A stretch of 64,000 nucleotides of DNA, taken from NCBI RefSeq assembly GCF_016863035.1, contig NZ_BOOC01000007.1, positions 62,001 to 126,000 on the forward strand, written 5' to 3'. The notes under the pieces are model-generated. The model was not told where the DNA came from. It did no database searches and saw only the letters and a list, made by a program, of their open reading frames with translations. Position numbers and translations under genes: made by a program. This document shows, piece by piece, positions 24,644 through 32,988 of this stretch. Numbering within the stretch: position 1 is the stretch's first letter; each line of letters begins with the position of its first letter. The DNA comes from Microbispora corallina (GTDB lineage: Bacteria > Actinomycetota > Actinomycetes > Streptosporangiales > Streptosporangiaceae).

Positions 24644-25684
24644 GTGACCGCTACCCCCCACGACCCGTACGCGGCGCCGCGTCCCCGCCCGGAGGTCACG
24701 CTGGCGCATATCGCGAAGCTGGCCGGCGTGTCCGCCCCGACCGTCTCTAAGGTGATCAACGGCCATCCCGGCGTGGCGGCCGGCACCCGCCGCAAGGTCG
24801 AGGAACTGGTCCGGGAGCACGGCTGGCGGCGCCGGCCGGACGCCGTCGACTCCAGCGCGGTGGTGGAGGTCGTCTTCGAGTCCCTGGACAGCCTGTGGGC
24901 GCTGGAGCTGATCCGGGGCATGGACGAGGTCGTCCAAGCCCGCGGCCTGGTCCTGGGCCTTACCGACATGCGCGGTCGGCGCTCCCCGCACTCGGGCTGG
25001 ATCGACCAGGTGCTGGCCCGCCGCCCGGTCGGGGTGATCGCGGTCTCGGCCGACCTCAGTGAACGCCAGCGGGCCCGGCTGGCCAGCCGCTCCATCCCGG
25101 TGGTCGCCCTGGACCCGCGCGGCGAGCCCGACCACTGCGTCCCCTCGGTGGGGGCCACCAACTGGAACGGCGGCCTTGCCGCCACCCGTCACCTGCTGGA
25201 GCTGGGCCACCGCAGGATCGCCATGATCAACGGGCCGGACACGCTGATGTGCTGCCGGGCCCGCCTGGACGGCTACCGGGCGGCCCTGGACTCAGCCGGC
25301 ATCCCGGCTGATCCCGACCTGGTGTGCACCGGCCCCCTGTATGTGGAGGGCGGCCGCACCCAGGCCCGAGCGCTGCTGGCGCTCCCGGATCCGCCGAGCG
25401 CGATCTTCGCCGCCAACGACCTGCAGGCCCTCGGGGTCTACCAGGCCGCCCACCGGGCCGGGCTGCGCGTTCCCGAGGACCTGAGCGTCGTCGGGTTCGA
25501 CGACCTGCCCCTCGCGCAGTGGGCGGACCCGCCGATGACCACCGTGCGTCAGCCCCTGCAGAAGATGGGCACCGCCGCCGCCGAGATGGTGATGGCCCTG
25601 GCCTCCCGCAGGACCCCGGTCGCGGACCGGGTGGAGCTGGCCACCCGGCTGCAGGTGCGCTCCAGCACCGCTCCCCTCATCTAA
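24644..25684 (+). CDS. LacI-family transcriptional regulator
   Basis: A 346-aa repressor with the N-terminal LacI helix-turn-helix and hinge (VTLAHIAKLAGVSAPTVSKVING, shown here for its position at residues 18-40 in part: LAHIAKLAGVSAPTVSKV) and a periplasmic-binding-protein-like ligand domain (GGLAATRHLLELGHRRIAMI, FAANDLQALGVYQAA, VGFDDLPLAQWADPPMTTV). GTG 24644 is 6 bases after TAGAAT, implying a leaderless message. It precedes the secreted beta-mannanase, and a 21-bp palindrome sits just before that gene, so it is the likely mannan- or cello/manno-oligosaccharide-responsive repressor. Confidence 0.93.
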   Translation: MTATPHDPYAAPRPRPEVTLAHIAKLAGVSAPTVSKVINGHPGVAAGTRRKVEELVREHGWRRRPDAVDSSAVVEVVFESLDSLWALELIRGMDEVVQARGLVLGLTDMRGRRSPHSGWIDQVLARRPVGVIAVSADLSERQRARLASRSIPVVALDPRGEPDHCVPSVGATNWNGGLAATRHLLELGHRRIAMINGPDTLMCCRARLDGYRAALDSAGIPADPDLVCTGPLYVEGGRTQARALLALPDPPSAIFAANDLQALGVYQAAHRAGLRVPEDLSVVGFDDLPLAQWADPPMTTVRQPLQKMGTAAAEMVMALASRRTPVADRVELATRLQVRSSTAPLI

Positions 25685-26195
25685 CCCTGGATCACCTGCC
25701 TACTGTGGGGCCGGCTTCCTGCCACGAGCGTCGAGAGGACCACCCCACGCTCCCGGCCGGCCGTCATAACGTCCCCCGTCAGTAGATGTCGGCCGGGCAC
25801 GCGGCTGAGAGGGCATGCCCTCTACGACGCCGTCCCCGCTCGCGCGTACCCGCGGCGGGCCTGCCCGCCGGCGCGCCGTCCTGGTTCCTCGGCCCGGCGC
25901 CGGGGCCGGACGAGCCGCCGGGATGGCGGTTGGTGACTGCGGACACCGTGGGGCCGGCCCTCGGTGAACTCAGGAACGAGTGTTTCGTGAAATTTTCAGA
26001 AGCATTCATTCCATTATCTGCATTTACCTGCGGAAACAATCACAAAATCCGACCTGGGCTGTTCCCCTGTAGCCATCTCATTCACCATTTGGGCACACAA
26101 AACTCGCCCTCTCACACGGCGAAGCCGAACCACCGGCGAGCGGCCGACCGCACGAGTGGCGCAGGCCGACCGGTCTGACCACCCGGATCTCCGCG
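25685..26195. other. Intergenic region between LacI gene and mannanase
   Basis: No gene is supported. It holds a perfect 16-bp palindrome at 25808-25823 (AGAGGGCATGCCCTCT), an AT-rich stretch at about 25980-26060 with TGAAA-T-TTTCA at 25988-25998, and a Pro/Gly-rich open frame that does not look coding. Long upstream region of the mannanase, probably regulatory. Confidence 0.5.
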
Positions 26196-26216
26196 TGACC
26201 CGATCGGATCGCGTCA
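26196..26216. promoter_or_regulatory. Probable LacI operator before mannanase
   Basis: A 21-bp palindrome, TGAC-C-CGATC-G-GATCG-C-GTCA, with 9 of 10 arm positions paired around a central G. It ends six bases before GGAGG of the mannanase ribosome site, so a bound repressor would block transcription or early elongation. Confidence 0.65.
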
Positions 26217-26232
26217 AATCCATGGAGGACAT

Positions 26233-27681
26233 ATGAAACGCAAGATCGAGTTCGGGCGCCTCCGAACTACGGTCATCTTCGCCGCCAGTGTCCTGATGTG
26301 CGCGGCGCTGACCGTCTCCACCCAGGCCGCCGCCGCGGATGCCTCAACCAAGTACCTCGGGGTGTTCCGCGAGACGAGCCCCGCCCAGATCCCCTCGGGA
26401 ACCGTCAGCCGGTACGGGGTCACCCCGGCCAGCGTCGAGTGGTTCGACAGCTGGGCCACCGGCAACGCCTTCAACGCGGCCGATGCCAGGGCCCTGTGGA
26501 ACCAGGGCGTCATGACGCACTTCACCTGGGAACCCTGGAACACGGCTCTCGGCGTGAGCGACTCCAACCAGATCCACCTCCAAGACATCGTCGACGGGAA
26601 ATGGGACAGCTACATCAAGGCCCGCGGCGCGGAGTTCGCATCGGTCGGAGCGCCGATCATGGTTCGCTGGGGCCACGAGTTCAACGGCAACTGGTACCCC
26701 TGGGGCATCGTCAACAACGGCAGCAACCCCGCCCTCTACATAAGCGCCTACCGGCGGGTGCACGACCTGGTCGTCGCCGCCGGCGCCACCAACGTCCAGT
26801 GGGTGTGGTGCTTCAACAACAGCTCCACCCCCAACTCCTCCTTCAACGACCCCGCGCAGTCCTACCCCGGTGACGCTTACGTCGACTGGGTCGGCATCGA
26901 CGGCTACAACTGGGGCCTCGGCCCGTCCTGGGACCCGTCCGGCAACTACTGGACGAGCTTCGACTCGTTGTTCGCCAGCGCCTACGCCAAGGCACGCGCC
27001 GTCGCCCCGAGGCGCCCGGTGATGATCGGCGAGGTCGCCTCCAGCGAGGACGGCGGCAACAAGGCCCAGTGGATCAACGACATGGCGTCAACCCTGAACT
27101 CAGGCCGCTACCCCGACCTGAAGAACGTCGTCTACTTCGACCAGGACAAGGAGGAGCGGTGGTCGGGCACCTCGTCATCGGCCGTCCAAACCGCTTTCAC
27201 CTCGTGGGTCAACCAGACCTACATGAGGGGAACGGGCACGGACCTGGCCAAGGTGGCCGCGGAGTACAAGGGAACGTCCGCGAGCCCGTCGCCCTCGGCT
27301 TCGCCGTCCGCGAGCCCGTCGCCCTCAGCTTCGCCGTCCGCGAGCCCGTCGCCCTCGGCTTCGCCGACTGCGAGCCCGTCGCCGGTCGGCGCATGCTCGG
27401 CCACCTACAGGACGGTTAGCTCCTGGCCCGGCGGGTTCCAGGGCGAGGTGACGGTGCGTACCGGAACCTCAGGGATCAACGGTTGGACGGCACGCTGGAC
27501 CTTGGCCGGCGGGCAGACGATCAGCCAGCTCTGGAACGGCACCTTGAGTATCAGCGGTTCCGTGGTGACGGTGAAGAACGTGAGCTGGAACGGCTCGCTG
27601 GGCGCGAACGCCTCCACCACGTTCGGGTTCCTCGCCAACGGATCGCCGGCATCACCCACGCTCACCTGCAGCAGCCCGTGA
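26233..27681 (+). CDS. Secreted GH26 beta-mannanase with C-terminal CBM2
   Basis: A 482-aa extracellular endo-beta-1,4-mannanase. Signal peptide of about 35 residues (basic start, VIFAASVLMCAALTV core, AAAAD end). The GH26 domain has acid/base Glu149 in RWGHEFNGNWYPWG and nucleophile Glu267 in IGEVASSEDG. A Ser/Pro/Ala linker at about 349-387 is encoded by 30-bp DNA repeats, and a family 2 carbohydrate-binding module follows (SSWPGGFQGEV, INGWTARWTLAGGQTI, QLWNGT, NVSWNGSLG), with paired Cys at its ends. ATG 26233 has GGAGG six bases upstream. Regulation by the upstream LacI protein is inferred from the palindrome. Confidence 0.95.
   Translation: MKRKIEFGRLRTTVIFAASVLMCAALTVSTQAAAADASTKYLGVFRETSPAQIPSGTVSRYGVTPASVEWFDSWATGNAFNAADARALWNQGVMTHFTWEPWNTALGVSDSNQIHLQDIVDGKWDSYIKARGAEFASVGAPIMVRWGHEFNGNWYPWGIVNNGSNPALYISAYRRVHDLVVAAGATNVQWVWCFNNSSTPNSSFNDPAQSYPGDAYVDWVGIDGYNWGLGPSWDPSGNYWTSFDSLFASAYAKARAVAPRRPVMIGEVASSEDGGNKAQWINDMASTLNSGRYPDLKNVVYFDQDKEERWSGTSSSAVQTAFTSWVNQTYMRGTGTDLAKVAAEYKGTSASPSPSASPSASPSPSASPSASPSPSASPTASPSPVGACSATYRTVSSWPGGFQGEVTVRTGTSGINGWTARWTLAGGQTISQLWNGTLSISGSVVTVKNVSWNGSLGANASTTFGFLANGSPASPTLTCSSP
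27277..27366 (+). repeat. Three 30-bp in-frame linker repeats
   Basis: Three tandem 30-bp units at 27277, 27307 and 27337, differing at one base, with a diverged partial fourth to about 27390. Each encodes SASPSPSASP-like linker of the mannanase, so linker length can change by unit slippage. Confidence 0.9.
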
Positions 27682-27848
27682 CTTGTCGAACGCCTCATCG
27701 CGTTGACAAACCACCTCGTTTTTCTCGCGTCGGAAGGCGGCGTTAGAACGCATCGGTGCCCGGTGGTGACAGACAGCGCGACGGTCAGATGAGGGTCGGA
27801 CGATCAAGAGGCCAGGTCCCGGATATGAGCACCTACTATCTCTTACCT

Positions 27849-28232
27849 CTACGCCGCGGGCCACGGTGTGAGCGGATCGGCGGGACGCCCCGCACGAGCG
27901 GCTCCAAGGCTTGGCTGTCGTGAGCGCGACCAGTTCAGCTCGCCGCGCGAGCCCAAGTCATCCAGCAGGATCCGGCACAGCTTGGCCCACACCCGGGCGG
28001 CGCTCCACTCCGCGAAACGGCGATGCACCGTCTGCCAGGACGCTCCGAAGACGGGCGCCAGCTGCCGCCAGGTGCAGCTGGTGGTGGCCACGAAGATGAT
28101 CGCTGCCAGGATCAGACGGTCATCGGCCCGCCGCCGCCCACCGCCCTGCGGACGCGTGGGCGACGGCGGTACCACCCGCTGGAACAGCTCCCACAACTCA
28201 TCGGGAACCGGCCGATCCATGAACGTCGTCAC
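27849..28232 (-). pseudogene. IS5-family transposase remnant, copy 1
   Basis: The N-terminal part of a DDE transposase: VPDELWELFQRVVPPSP, RLILAAIIFVATTSCTWRQL and FGASWQTVHRRFAEW are the DUF4096-type N-terminal domain of IS5-group enzymes. After GSRGELNWSRS the frame departs from the family and stops at 27849; no catalytic Asp or Glu blocks follow, so the element is dead. A nearly identical shorter piece lies at 30236-30406 in the same orientation. Confidence 0.85.
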
Positions 28233-28276
28233 GCCCGTTCAAACGATCAGCAGCCGAATAGGACACAGGTCATTTG

Positions 28277-28322
28277 GAGCGCGCCCTGAGGGATTCGAAC
28301 CCCCGACCGTCGGATTAGAAGT
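28277..28322. repeat. 46-bp copy of tRNA-Arg 3' part, attachment-site-like
   Basis: Identical over 46 bases to 35150-35195, which is the 3' half (T arm, variable loop, anticodon stem) and trailer of tRNA-Arg(TCT). The 5' half of the tRNA is absent here, so it is not a tRNA gene. A partial tRNA copy in direct orientation is the classical scar of integration into a tRNA 3' end, marking the far boundary of an element spanning about 28.3-35.2 kb. Confidence 0.85.
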
Positions 28323-28367
28323 GGATCGCCCTCATGGCGCAGCACTTGGCTGGTGACCTGCTGATGG

Positions 28368-28443
28368 TCAGCCGGTTACGGTCATCGCTTCATTGATCAT
28401 TCCGTGCATATGCCGGATCTTGCTCTCGGCGGTGTGCCACGCT
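28368..28443 (-). pseudogene. C-terminal remnant of a repeated protein, copy 1
   Basis: On the - strand this reads AWHTAESKIRHMHGMINEA and ends at TGA after MTVTG. A second copy with the same layout (AWHAIGSKIRNMIGMINAK) is at 32468-32542. Both lack an upstream open frame. Probably ends of transposase genes; family not identified. Confidence 0.5.
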
Positions 28444-28626
28444 CGTGCGCTTCCACGGATTGGTCTAGTCGGCTCTGAGACCCAAGTCACGCCAGGTCAG
28501 CCCCTCGCCAGAGGCTGCAGTCTTTTGCCGGGCCTACCCCAAGCTTTGCCTAGCTTCGGGACGTTATGGGCCAGATATCGCAGTTACTGGACTTATAGGG
28601 GTGAGCGCCTGACGTTCGGGGAGCAG

Positions 28627-30105
28627 ATGCTGAATTGGTATCGACTATCACTACGGGTTCGTAGGACAGCGGTGACCGGCGCCCTCGCGGCACTGGTGTG
28701 CGTCGGGGTCAGCGTGCTCTTCCTCCTGTTCGCGGGCACCAAGGCGGCCGACAGCGCCCTGGATCGGAGCATGGGGACATGGAACCGTATGGTGCCCCTC
28801 ATCAAGCAGGGCCCCCTCCCGCCTGTATTGCGGAGTGGCAGGGTCAAAGCGATTCAGGTCCTGGACGCACGAGGCCGGGTGGTTGCGGCGACCCCACAAC
28901 TCGTGGGCAAGCCGCCGATGGCCACCTTCCGGTCGACCAGCAGCATCGTGCGTACCACACGGGTGCTGTGCCCTCCGGCCGGGTTGAAGGGCTGCATGAG
29001 GGTCTTCTCGTGGAAGGTCTACCAGCCGGACGGGATCTGGCTGCTCTATGCGGCGGTCCCGGTCGTCCCCTGGTACGGGGACTCCACAGCGGTGTTCCTG
29101 GCCATCAGCGTGTCCCTGCTGGTGACCACGATGATGACCGCCTGGATGTTCCGTGATCTGACCAAGGCCATGGCTCCGGTGAACGCCATCCGGGCGGAAC
29201 TGGCGGAGATCACCGCCACCGGCCTCGATCGCCGGGTCCCCGTACCCAGGAAGTACAAAGAGTTCAAGTCACTGGCTGAAACGGTGAACGACACCCTGGA
29301 CCGCCTTGAGGGCGCCTACCAGCAGCTACGGCGCTTCACCTCGGACGCCTCCCACGACCTGCGCAGCCCGATCACCGCCATCAGGGCTCAGCTCGAGGAG
29401 GCGCTCATGTACCCGCAGGACACCCGCTGGCCGAAGATGGCCACGGAGGTGCTCGCCGGGGTGGACCGGCTCCAGGCGATCGTGACCGACCTCCTGACCC
29501 TCGCCCGGCTGGACGCGCGCGCGCCCCTCAAGCGCCATCCGACCGATCTGGGCCAGCTGGTCGACGACGAGCTCGACCGCCGGACCTACCGGACGGCGAT
29601 CGTCAAGGATCTACGGCAGAACGTCTGCATCAACTGTGACCGGCTGCGGATAGCCCGGGTGCTGGTCAACCTGCTCGACAACGCCGAACGTCACGCCACC
29701 TCACAGATCACCGTCAGCGTGCGAGCCGACGGACAAACGGCGACCCTGGAGGTCCTCGACGACGGCGCCGGAATCGCCGCCGAACACCGGGAGATAGTCT
29801 TCGACCGCTTCACCCGGCTGGACGCCTCACGCCACCGCGACGCGGGAGGGACCGGGTTGGGGCTAGCGATCGCAAGGGAGATCGCCGAAGCACACGAGGG
29901 CACCCTGACCATCCAGGACAGCGAACGAGGAGCACGCTTCGTCCTGCGCCTCCCCATATGCGATCACTCTCCAGCCGTTGACCCACATGGCTCTTCTGAG
30001 ACACGATCCCCGAGCGCAGGCGACGGCGGCGGGGAGGCTCGGCCGGGACCACCCGCACGTCGGAGCTGGACGATTCCGCACGTGCGCAGGGGCGAGGCCT
30101 CGTAG
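28627..30105 (+). CDS. Orphan sensor histidine kinase (HAMP, HisKA, HATPase)
   Basis: A 492-aa membrane kinase. Two membrane helices (VTGALAALVCVGVSVLFLLF and AVFLAISVSLLVTTMMTAWM) flank an extracytoplasmic sensor of about 130 residues with two Cys in CPPAGLKGC. A HAMP linker, HisKA with SDASHDLRSP (His243), and HATPase boxes NLLDNAERHA, DDGAGI and GGTGLGLAIA follow. ATG 28627 is preceded by GGGGAG at three bases; the frame is open upstream but without coding character. No response-regulator gene is adjacent on either side, although most such kinases follow one, so its partner was lost or lies elsewhere. The gene lies between IS remnants inside the tRNA-bounded element. Confidence 0.9.
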   Translation: MLNWYRLSLRVRRTAVTGALAALVCVGVSVLFLLFAGTKAADSALDRSMGTWNRMVPLIKQGPLPPVLRSGRVKAIQVLDARGRVVAATPQLVGKPPMATFRSTSSIVRTTRVLCPPAGLKGCMRVFSWKVYQPDGIWLLYAAVPVVPWYGDSTAVFLAISVSLLVTTMMTAWMFRDLTKAMAPVNAIRAELAEITATGLDRRVPVPRKYKEFKSLAETVNDTLDRLEGAYQQLRRFTSDASHDLRSPITAIRAQLEEALMYPQDTRWPKMATEVLAGVDRLQAIVTDLLTLARLDARAPLKRHPTDLGQLVDDELDRRTYRTAIVKDLRQNVCINCDRLRIARVLVNLLDNAERHATSQITVSVRADGQTATLEVLDDGAGIAAEHREIVFDRFTRLDASRHRDAGGTGLGLAIAREIAEAHEGTLTIQDSERGARFVLRLPICDHSPAVDPHGSSETRSPSAGDGGGEARPGPPARRSWTIPHVRRGEAS

Positions 30106-30235
30106 CCTGAGTCGGCGGACGGGCGGCTCGCCACCTTCCGCACTGGCACGTCTATGACACCGGGTAAAACTGCCGGCGGTTTTACAGCGGCTCTCTGCGG
30201 CAAGATAATTGCACGCATATTGCACGGCGCCCTTT

Positions 30236-30406
30236 CGGCCAGTGCGGCACCGCACGCTCCTCCCCACTCCGCGAAACGGCGGCGCACCGTCTGCCACGAC
30301 GCTCCGAAGACGGGCGGCAGTTGCCGCCAGGTGCAGCCGGTGGTGGTGGCCACGAAGATGATCGCTGCCAGGATCAGGCGGTCAGCGGCTCACCGCCGCC
30401 CCCCGC
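30236..30406 (-). pseudogene. IS5-family transposase remnant, copy 2
   Basis: A shorter piece of the same transposase as at 27849-28232: RLILAAIIFVATTTGCTWRQ and PPVFGASWQTVRRRFAEW on the - strand, with about 90% nucleotide identity by eye to 28008-28160. Frame ends quickly on both sides. Together the copies bracket the orphan kinase. Confidence 0.8.
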
Positions 30407-30409
30407 CTT

Positions 30410-30450
30410 AAGAGGCCCGTCACCAGCGGAAACGCGGCGGCGGGCCTCTT
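30410..30450. terminator. Hairpin, possible terminator
   Basis: AAGAGGCCCG (30410-30419) and CGGGCCTCTT (30441-30450) pair perfectly over 10 bp with a 21-base loop; TTA-rich ends on both sides allow bidirectional termination. Confidence 0.5.
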
Positions 30451-30593
30451 ACGGTGTGTCCGGCCGTTCATGGTCGTCCACGGAGATCTACGGGGGCTCG
30501 CCGTCGTAGCGCGTCGGCGTCAGTCGGCCTGGTCTCTGGTGTGCCCTTGGATCAGTTGGTTTGGCGAGTGGGTTCGGGGACCGGCGAACACGA

Positions 30594-30632
30594 CGAGCCC
30601 TCCAACGGACGATCAACGCGGTGGAGGGCTCG
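30594..30632 (-). terminator. Hairpin terminator of the phosphatase gene
   Basis: CGAGCCCTCCA (30594-30604) and TGGAGGGCTCG (30622-30632) form an 11-bp perfect stem with a 17-base loop, 48 bases downstream of the phosphatase stop on the - strand. No T run. Confidence 0.6.
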
Positions 30633-30679
30633 TGGTCACGTGTGGCCGGTGCCGGAAAACGCCGACCTGGGCCGTGCCG

Positions 30680-32080
30680 TCAGGCCTTACCGAAGCAGCG
30701 CTTCAACTCGTTCAGGTCGTAGAAGGCACTGCCCTTGCTGATCGGCTTGCAGGAGGGCTTGAAGGCGGTCTCCTTCTCGTTGTAGAGCATCCGCACCAGG
30801 TAGTCGGCGCCCTTCGCGCTGCCGGTCGGTTTGCCATTGTGACCGTTGTGGGAGGTCCTGGCGTACAGGTCCCACTCGATGTTCGCGCCCATCGGAGCCA
30901 CGTTCTCGCCGCGCCAGGGGTTGTTCTGGTAGCTGTATGGCTGGTCCAGCGCCGCCGCCTTGGTGCTGCCGGGCAGGTCGAGCAGCACCGCGAGTGGCAG
31001 GATCTCCTCGGCGTGGGTGAACCGGAGCACCGCCCCGGTGTCATCGGTGCCGTCGGCCTTGGCCTCGACCTTGGCGAACAGGTCGTCGAGCAGGACGCCG
31101 GCCATGTCATAGGTGATCGTGCGCCCGCTGAAGGACGGGCCCTTCGTGTAGAACTCCTCGGCGTCGTCGAGGTAGGCGAACCAGCGGGCGTCCTCGGCCG
31201 GAAGGAAGGCGTCGAGATCGACGTTCGGCGCCTCGACGCTCAGGGCCGGCACCGCGCTGTAGAGCGCGTACAGCGAGCGTGCGAAGGAGATTTGGTCGTC
31301 GCCGGACATCGTGGCGACAAAGCCGGGGGTGAACAGGCGCGAGACGACGTGCGCGGCCGACTTCGCGGTGGCCGGCTCCCCATCGATCTTGGCCAGGACC
31401 GCGGCCAGATCGGGGTCATTGTCCACGTACTCCTGGTAGTCCGCGTTCTGCGGCTGCTTGTGGAAGTACAGCAGATCCTTGTTGGTCACCGGAGCCTGGA
31501 TCAACCCGGCCACCGCGGAGTTACCGGCGGCAAGGCCGCTGGTGAAGGCGTTGGCGCTCGCCACCGCGCGGTCGACGCCGGAGGTCACGACCTTGATCGG
31601 CTCCTTGTCGTCGGCGATGGTGGAGAAGAGTGTGGGCATGCGGCGCTCCATGCGCAGCGCGATCCCCTGCTGCTCCTGCACGCCGCGACCGGTGAGATTG
31701 CCGAAACCGATCGACGACCCGCCGGCGAGCAGCGCCTGTACCTGCGGCGCGAGTTGCGCGCCGAGCTTGGTCAGCGCGCTCTGTGACTGCGCGGTCTGCA
31801 GCACCGCGAGCACCGCGTCGCCGTCGTCGCCGTCGCTCATGGCACGCGACCCGTGCCGGACGACGTTCTCGGCGAAAACGGGAGCAAAGCCCTTCGGCGG
31901 CGCCTGGTAGGAACCGATCCGCTCCTGCGGAGCGTACGGGGTCTTCGTTGTGTAGTAGTGCGGACCCGTCTGAGCGGGATGTGACAGATCCTGTGCCGAT
32001 GCGGCACCGGCCGGGACGGCGATGGCGGCGGCCACCAGAGCCGCGGTCAAGGCAGCGCCGGAGGCGAGAATGCGCTTCAA
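30680..32080 (-). CDS. Secreted histidine acid phosphatase, MINPP-type phytase
   Basis: A 466-aa exported phosphatase of the branch 2 histidine phosphatases. Sec signal peptide: MKRIL start, hydrophobic ALTAALVAAAIAVPAG, cleavage near ASAQD. Catalytic RHGSR at residues 75-79 carries the phospho-His76. The proton donor motif is HAE (356-358), as in multiple inositol polyphosphate phosphatases, rather than the HD of AppA-type phytases. It likely removes phosphate from inositol phosphates outside the cell. Start is TTG 32080, with AAAGGA six bases upstream and no ATG or GTG alternative. It lies within the tRNA-bounded element. Confidence 0.88.
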   Translation of the reverse strand: MKRILASGAALTAALVAAAIAVPAGAASAQDLSHPAQTGPHYYTTKTPYAPQERIGSYQAPPKGFAPVFAENVVRHGSRAMSDGDDGDAVLAVLQTAQSQSALTKLGAQLAPQVQALLAGGSSIGFGNLTGRGVQEQQGIALRMERRMPTLFSTIADDKEPIKVVTSGVDRAVASANAFTSGLAAGNSAVAGLIQAPVTNKDLLYFHKQPQNADYQEYVDNDPDLAAVLAKIDGEPATAKSAAHVVSRLFTPGFVATMSGDDQISFARSLYALYSAVPALSVEAPNVDLDAFLPAEDARWFAYLDDAEEFYTKGPSFSGRTITYDMAGVLLDDLFAKVEAKADGTDDTGAVLRFTHAEEILPLAVLLDLPGSTKAAALDQPYSYQNNPWRGENVAPMGANIEWDLYARTSHNGHNGKPTGSAKGADYLVRMLYNEKETAFKPSCKPISKGSAFYDLNELKRCFGKA

Positions 32081-32467
32081 GGGGAATCCTTTGGGGGCAG
32101 GCCACTGGGTTGTTGATCAGGAATACGGCAGCCTCGTATGGTGGCAAACTCCCCGGAACCACCAGAGAAGGGTAAATTTCCCAAGAGTGAGGCGGAGATG
32201 AACTCGGTCGATGCCCCAGGGCACGACCGCCCAGGGCGCCAGCGGTCGCTCACAGTTCGCCCTTGCAGGAGGCGGCGCCCCAGGCTCAGCAGAAGACGGC
32301 CGGCGAGGTGTGTCGCCGCCACCCTTGACCGGCCATACGAGGCCAGGGCCCTACGTCGTATGCGCGTCGCCGCGAGTGCTCAGCTAGCCGATTTCATTTG
32401 CTACCGCCGACTGGCCAAATAAGACGACGTCTTATGACACCGCACATGACTGCTGGCCTGCTGGTGC
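32081..32467. other. Intergenic region upstream of phosphatase
   Basis: About 390 bases with no convincing gene on either strand. It contains the phosphatase 5' region and, at its right end, borders the second copy of the repeated C-terminal remnant. Composition is locally less GC-rich near 32380-32450. Confidence 0.45.
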
Positions 32468-32542
32468 TTAGCTGGCTGCGGTGCTCTTGGCGTTGATCAT
32501 TCCGATCATGTTCCGGATCTTGCTGCCGATGGCATGCCAAGC
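32468..32542 (-). pseudogene. C-terminal remnant of a repeated protein, copy 2
   Basis: Reads AWHAIGSKIRNMIGMINAK and stops at TAA (32470-32468) after STAAS. Same layout as 28368-28443 with many shared bases around the TTGATCATTCCG core. Probably the tail of a degraded transposase gene. Confidence 0.5.
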
Positions 32543-32550
32543 TTGTCGAT

Positions 32551-32988
32551 ATGGAGAGCACTTCAGTGCGCAGGGTCCTGGCTGTCAAGCCGGAGGGTCC
32601 GTGGCTGGTCATTGTCGACAGGGCCTGGACTGTCGAGTCACTTAATGCGGGGACTGATACTCCTTTCGAAAGATCAAGGATGTGGCTCCTCCCTCTACTG
32701 GAGAGGTCACGCAACGAATTGGAGAGCGACGCCAGACAGTTGCTGGGTCCCGATGATCCAGACCTAGCCCAGGCGTTGCGGGCGGTTGTCCAGCGTGGTC
32801 TCACCGCGTGGTCTGACTACTGGATCTCAAGGACCCTGGCATGGATGGTTACTGATAAGATCGCGCTCTTCGCTGAGTTGCTCCAAGAGATCGCCCTTGG
32901 ACGAGGGTCTCAAGCCACTCAGCACGCTGCGAAGCGGCTCTTGAAAGAAAATGGCCTCTGGCCGACCGATCCTCGCCGGCCGTCATAA
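32551..32988 (+). CDS. Hypothetical protein (145 aa)
   Basis: An ATG frame encoding a mostly helical acidic protein: WLVIVDRAWTVESLNAGTD, LLPLLERSRNELESDARQLL, WSDYWISRTLAWMVTDKIALF and a basic tail. Lower GC and more A/T-ending codons than neighbours suggest recent transfer, in keeping with the element. No ribosome site of note, family not recognised. Confidence 0.5.
   Translation: MESTSVRRVLAVKPEGPWLVIVDRAWTVESLNAGTDTPFERSRMWLLPLLERSRNELESDARQLLGPDDPDLAQALRAVVQRGLTAWSDYWISRTLAWMVTDKIALFAELLQEIALGRGSQATQHAAKRLLKENGLWPTDPRRPS

Noticed and set aside
26298-26873. Overlapping frames within the mannanase gene
   Set aside because: Shadow frames with Arg/Gly/Pro-rich composition; the GH26 frame is unambiguous.
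27277-27390. CRISPR-like tandem repeats
   Set aside because: The units are contiguous, in frame and encode a Ser/Pro linker; there are no spacers or cas genes.
28277-28322. A second tRNA-Arg gene
   Set aside because: Only the 3' part is present; the sequence diverges within the anticodon loop and the 5' half is missing.
30410-30450. Terminal inverted repeats of an insertion sequence
   Set aside because: The two arms are only 21 bases apart and enclose no gene; a hairpin terminator is simpler.
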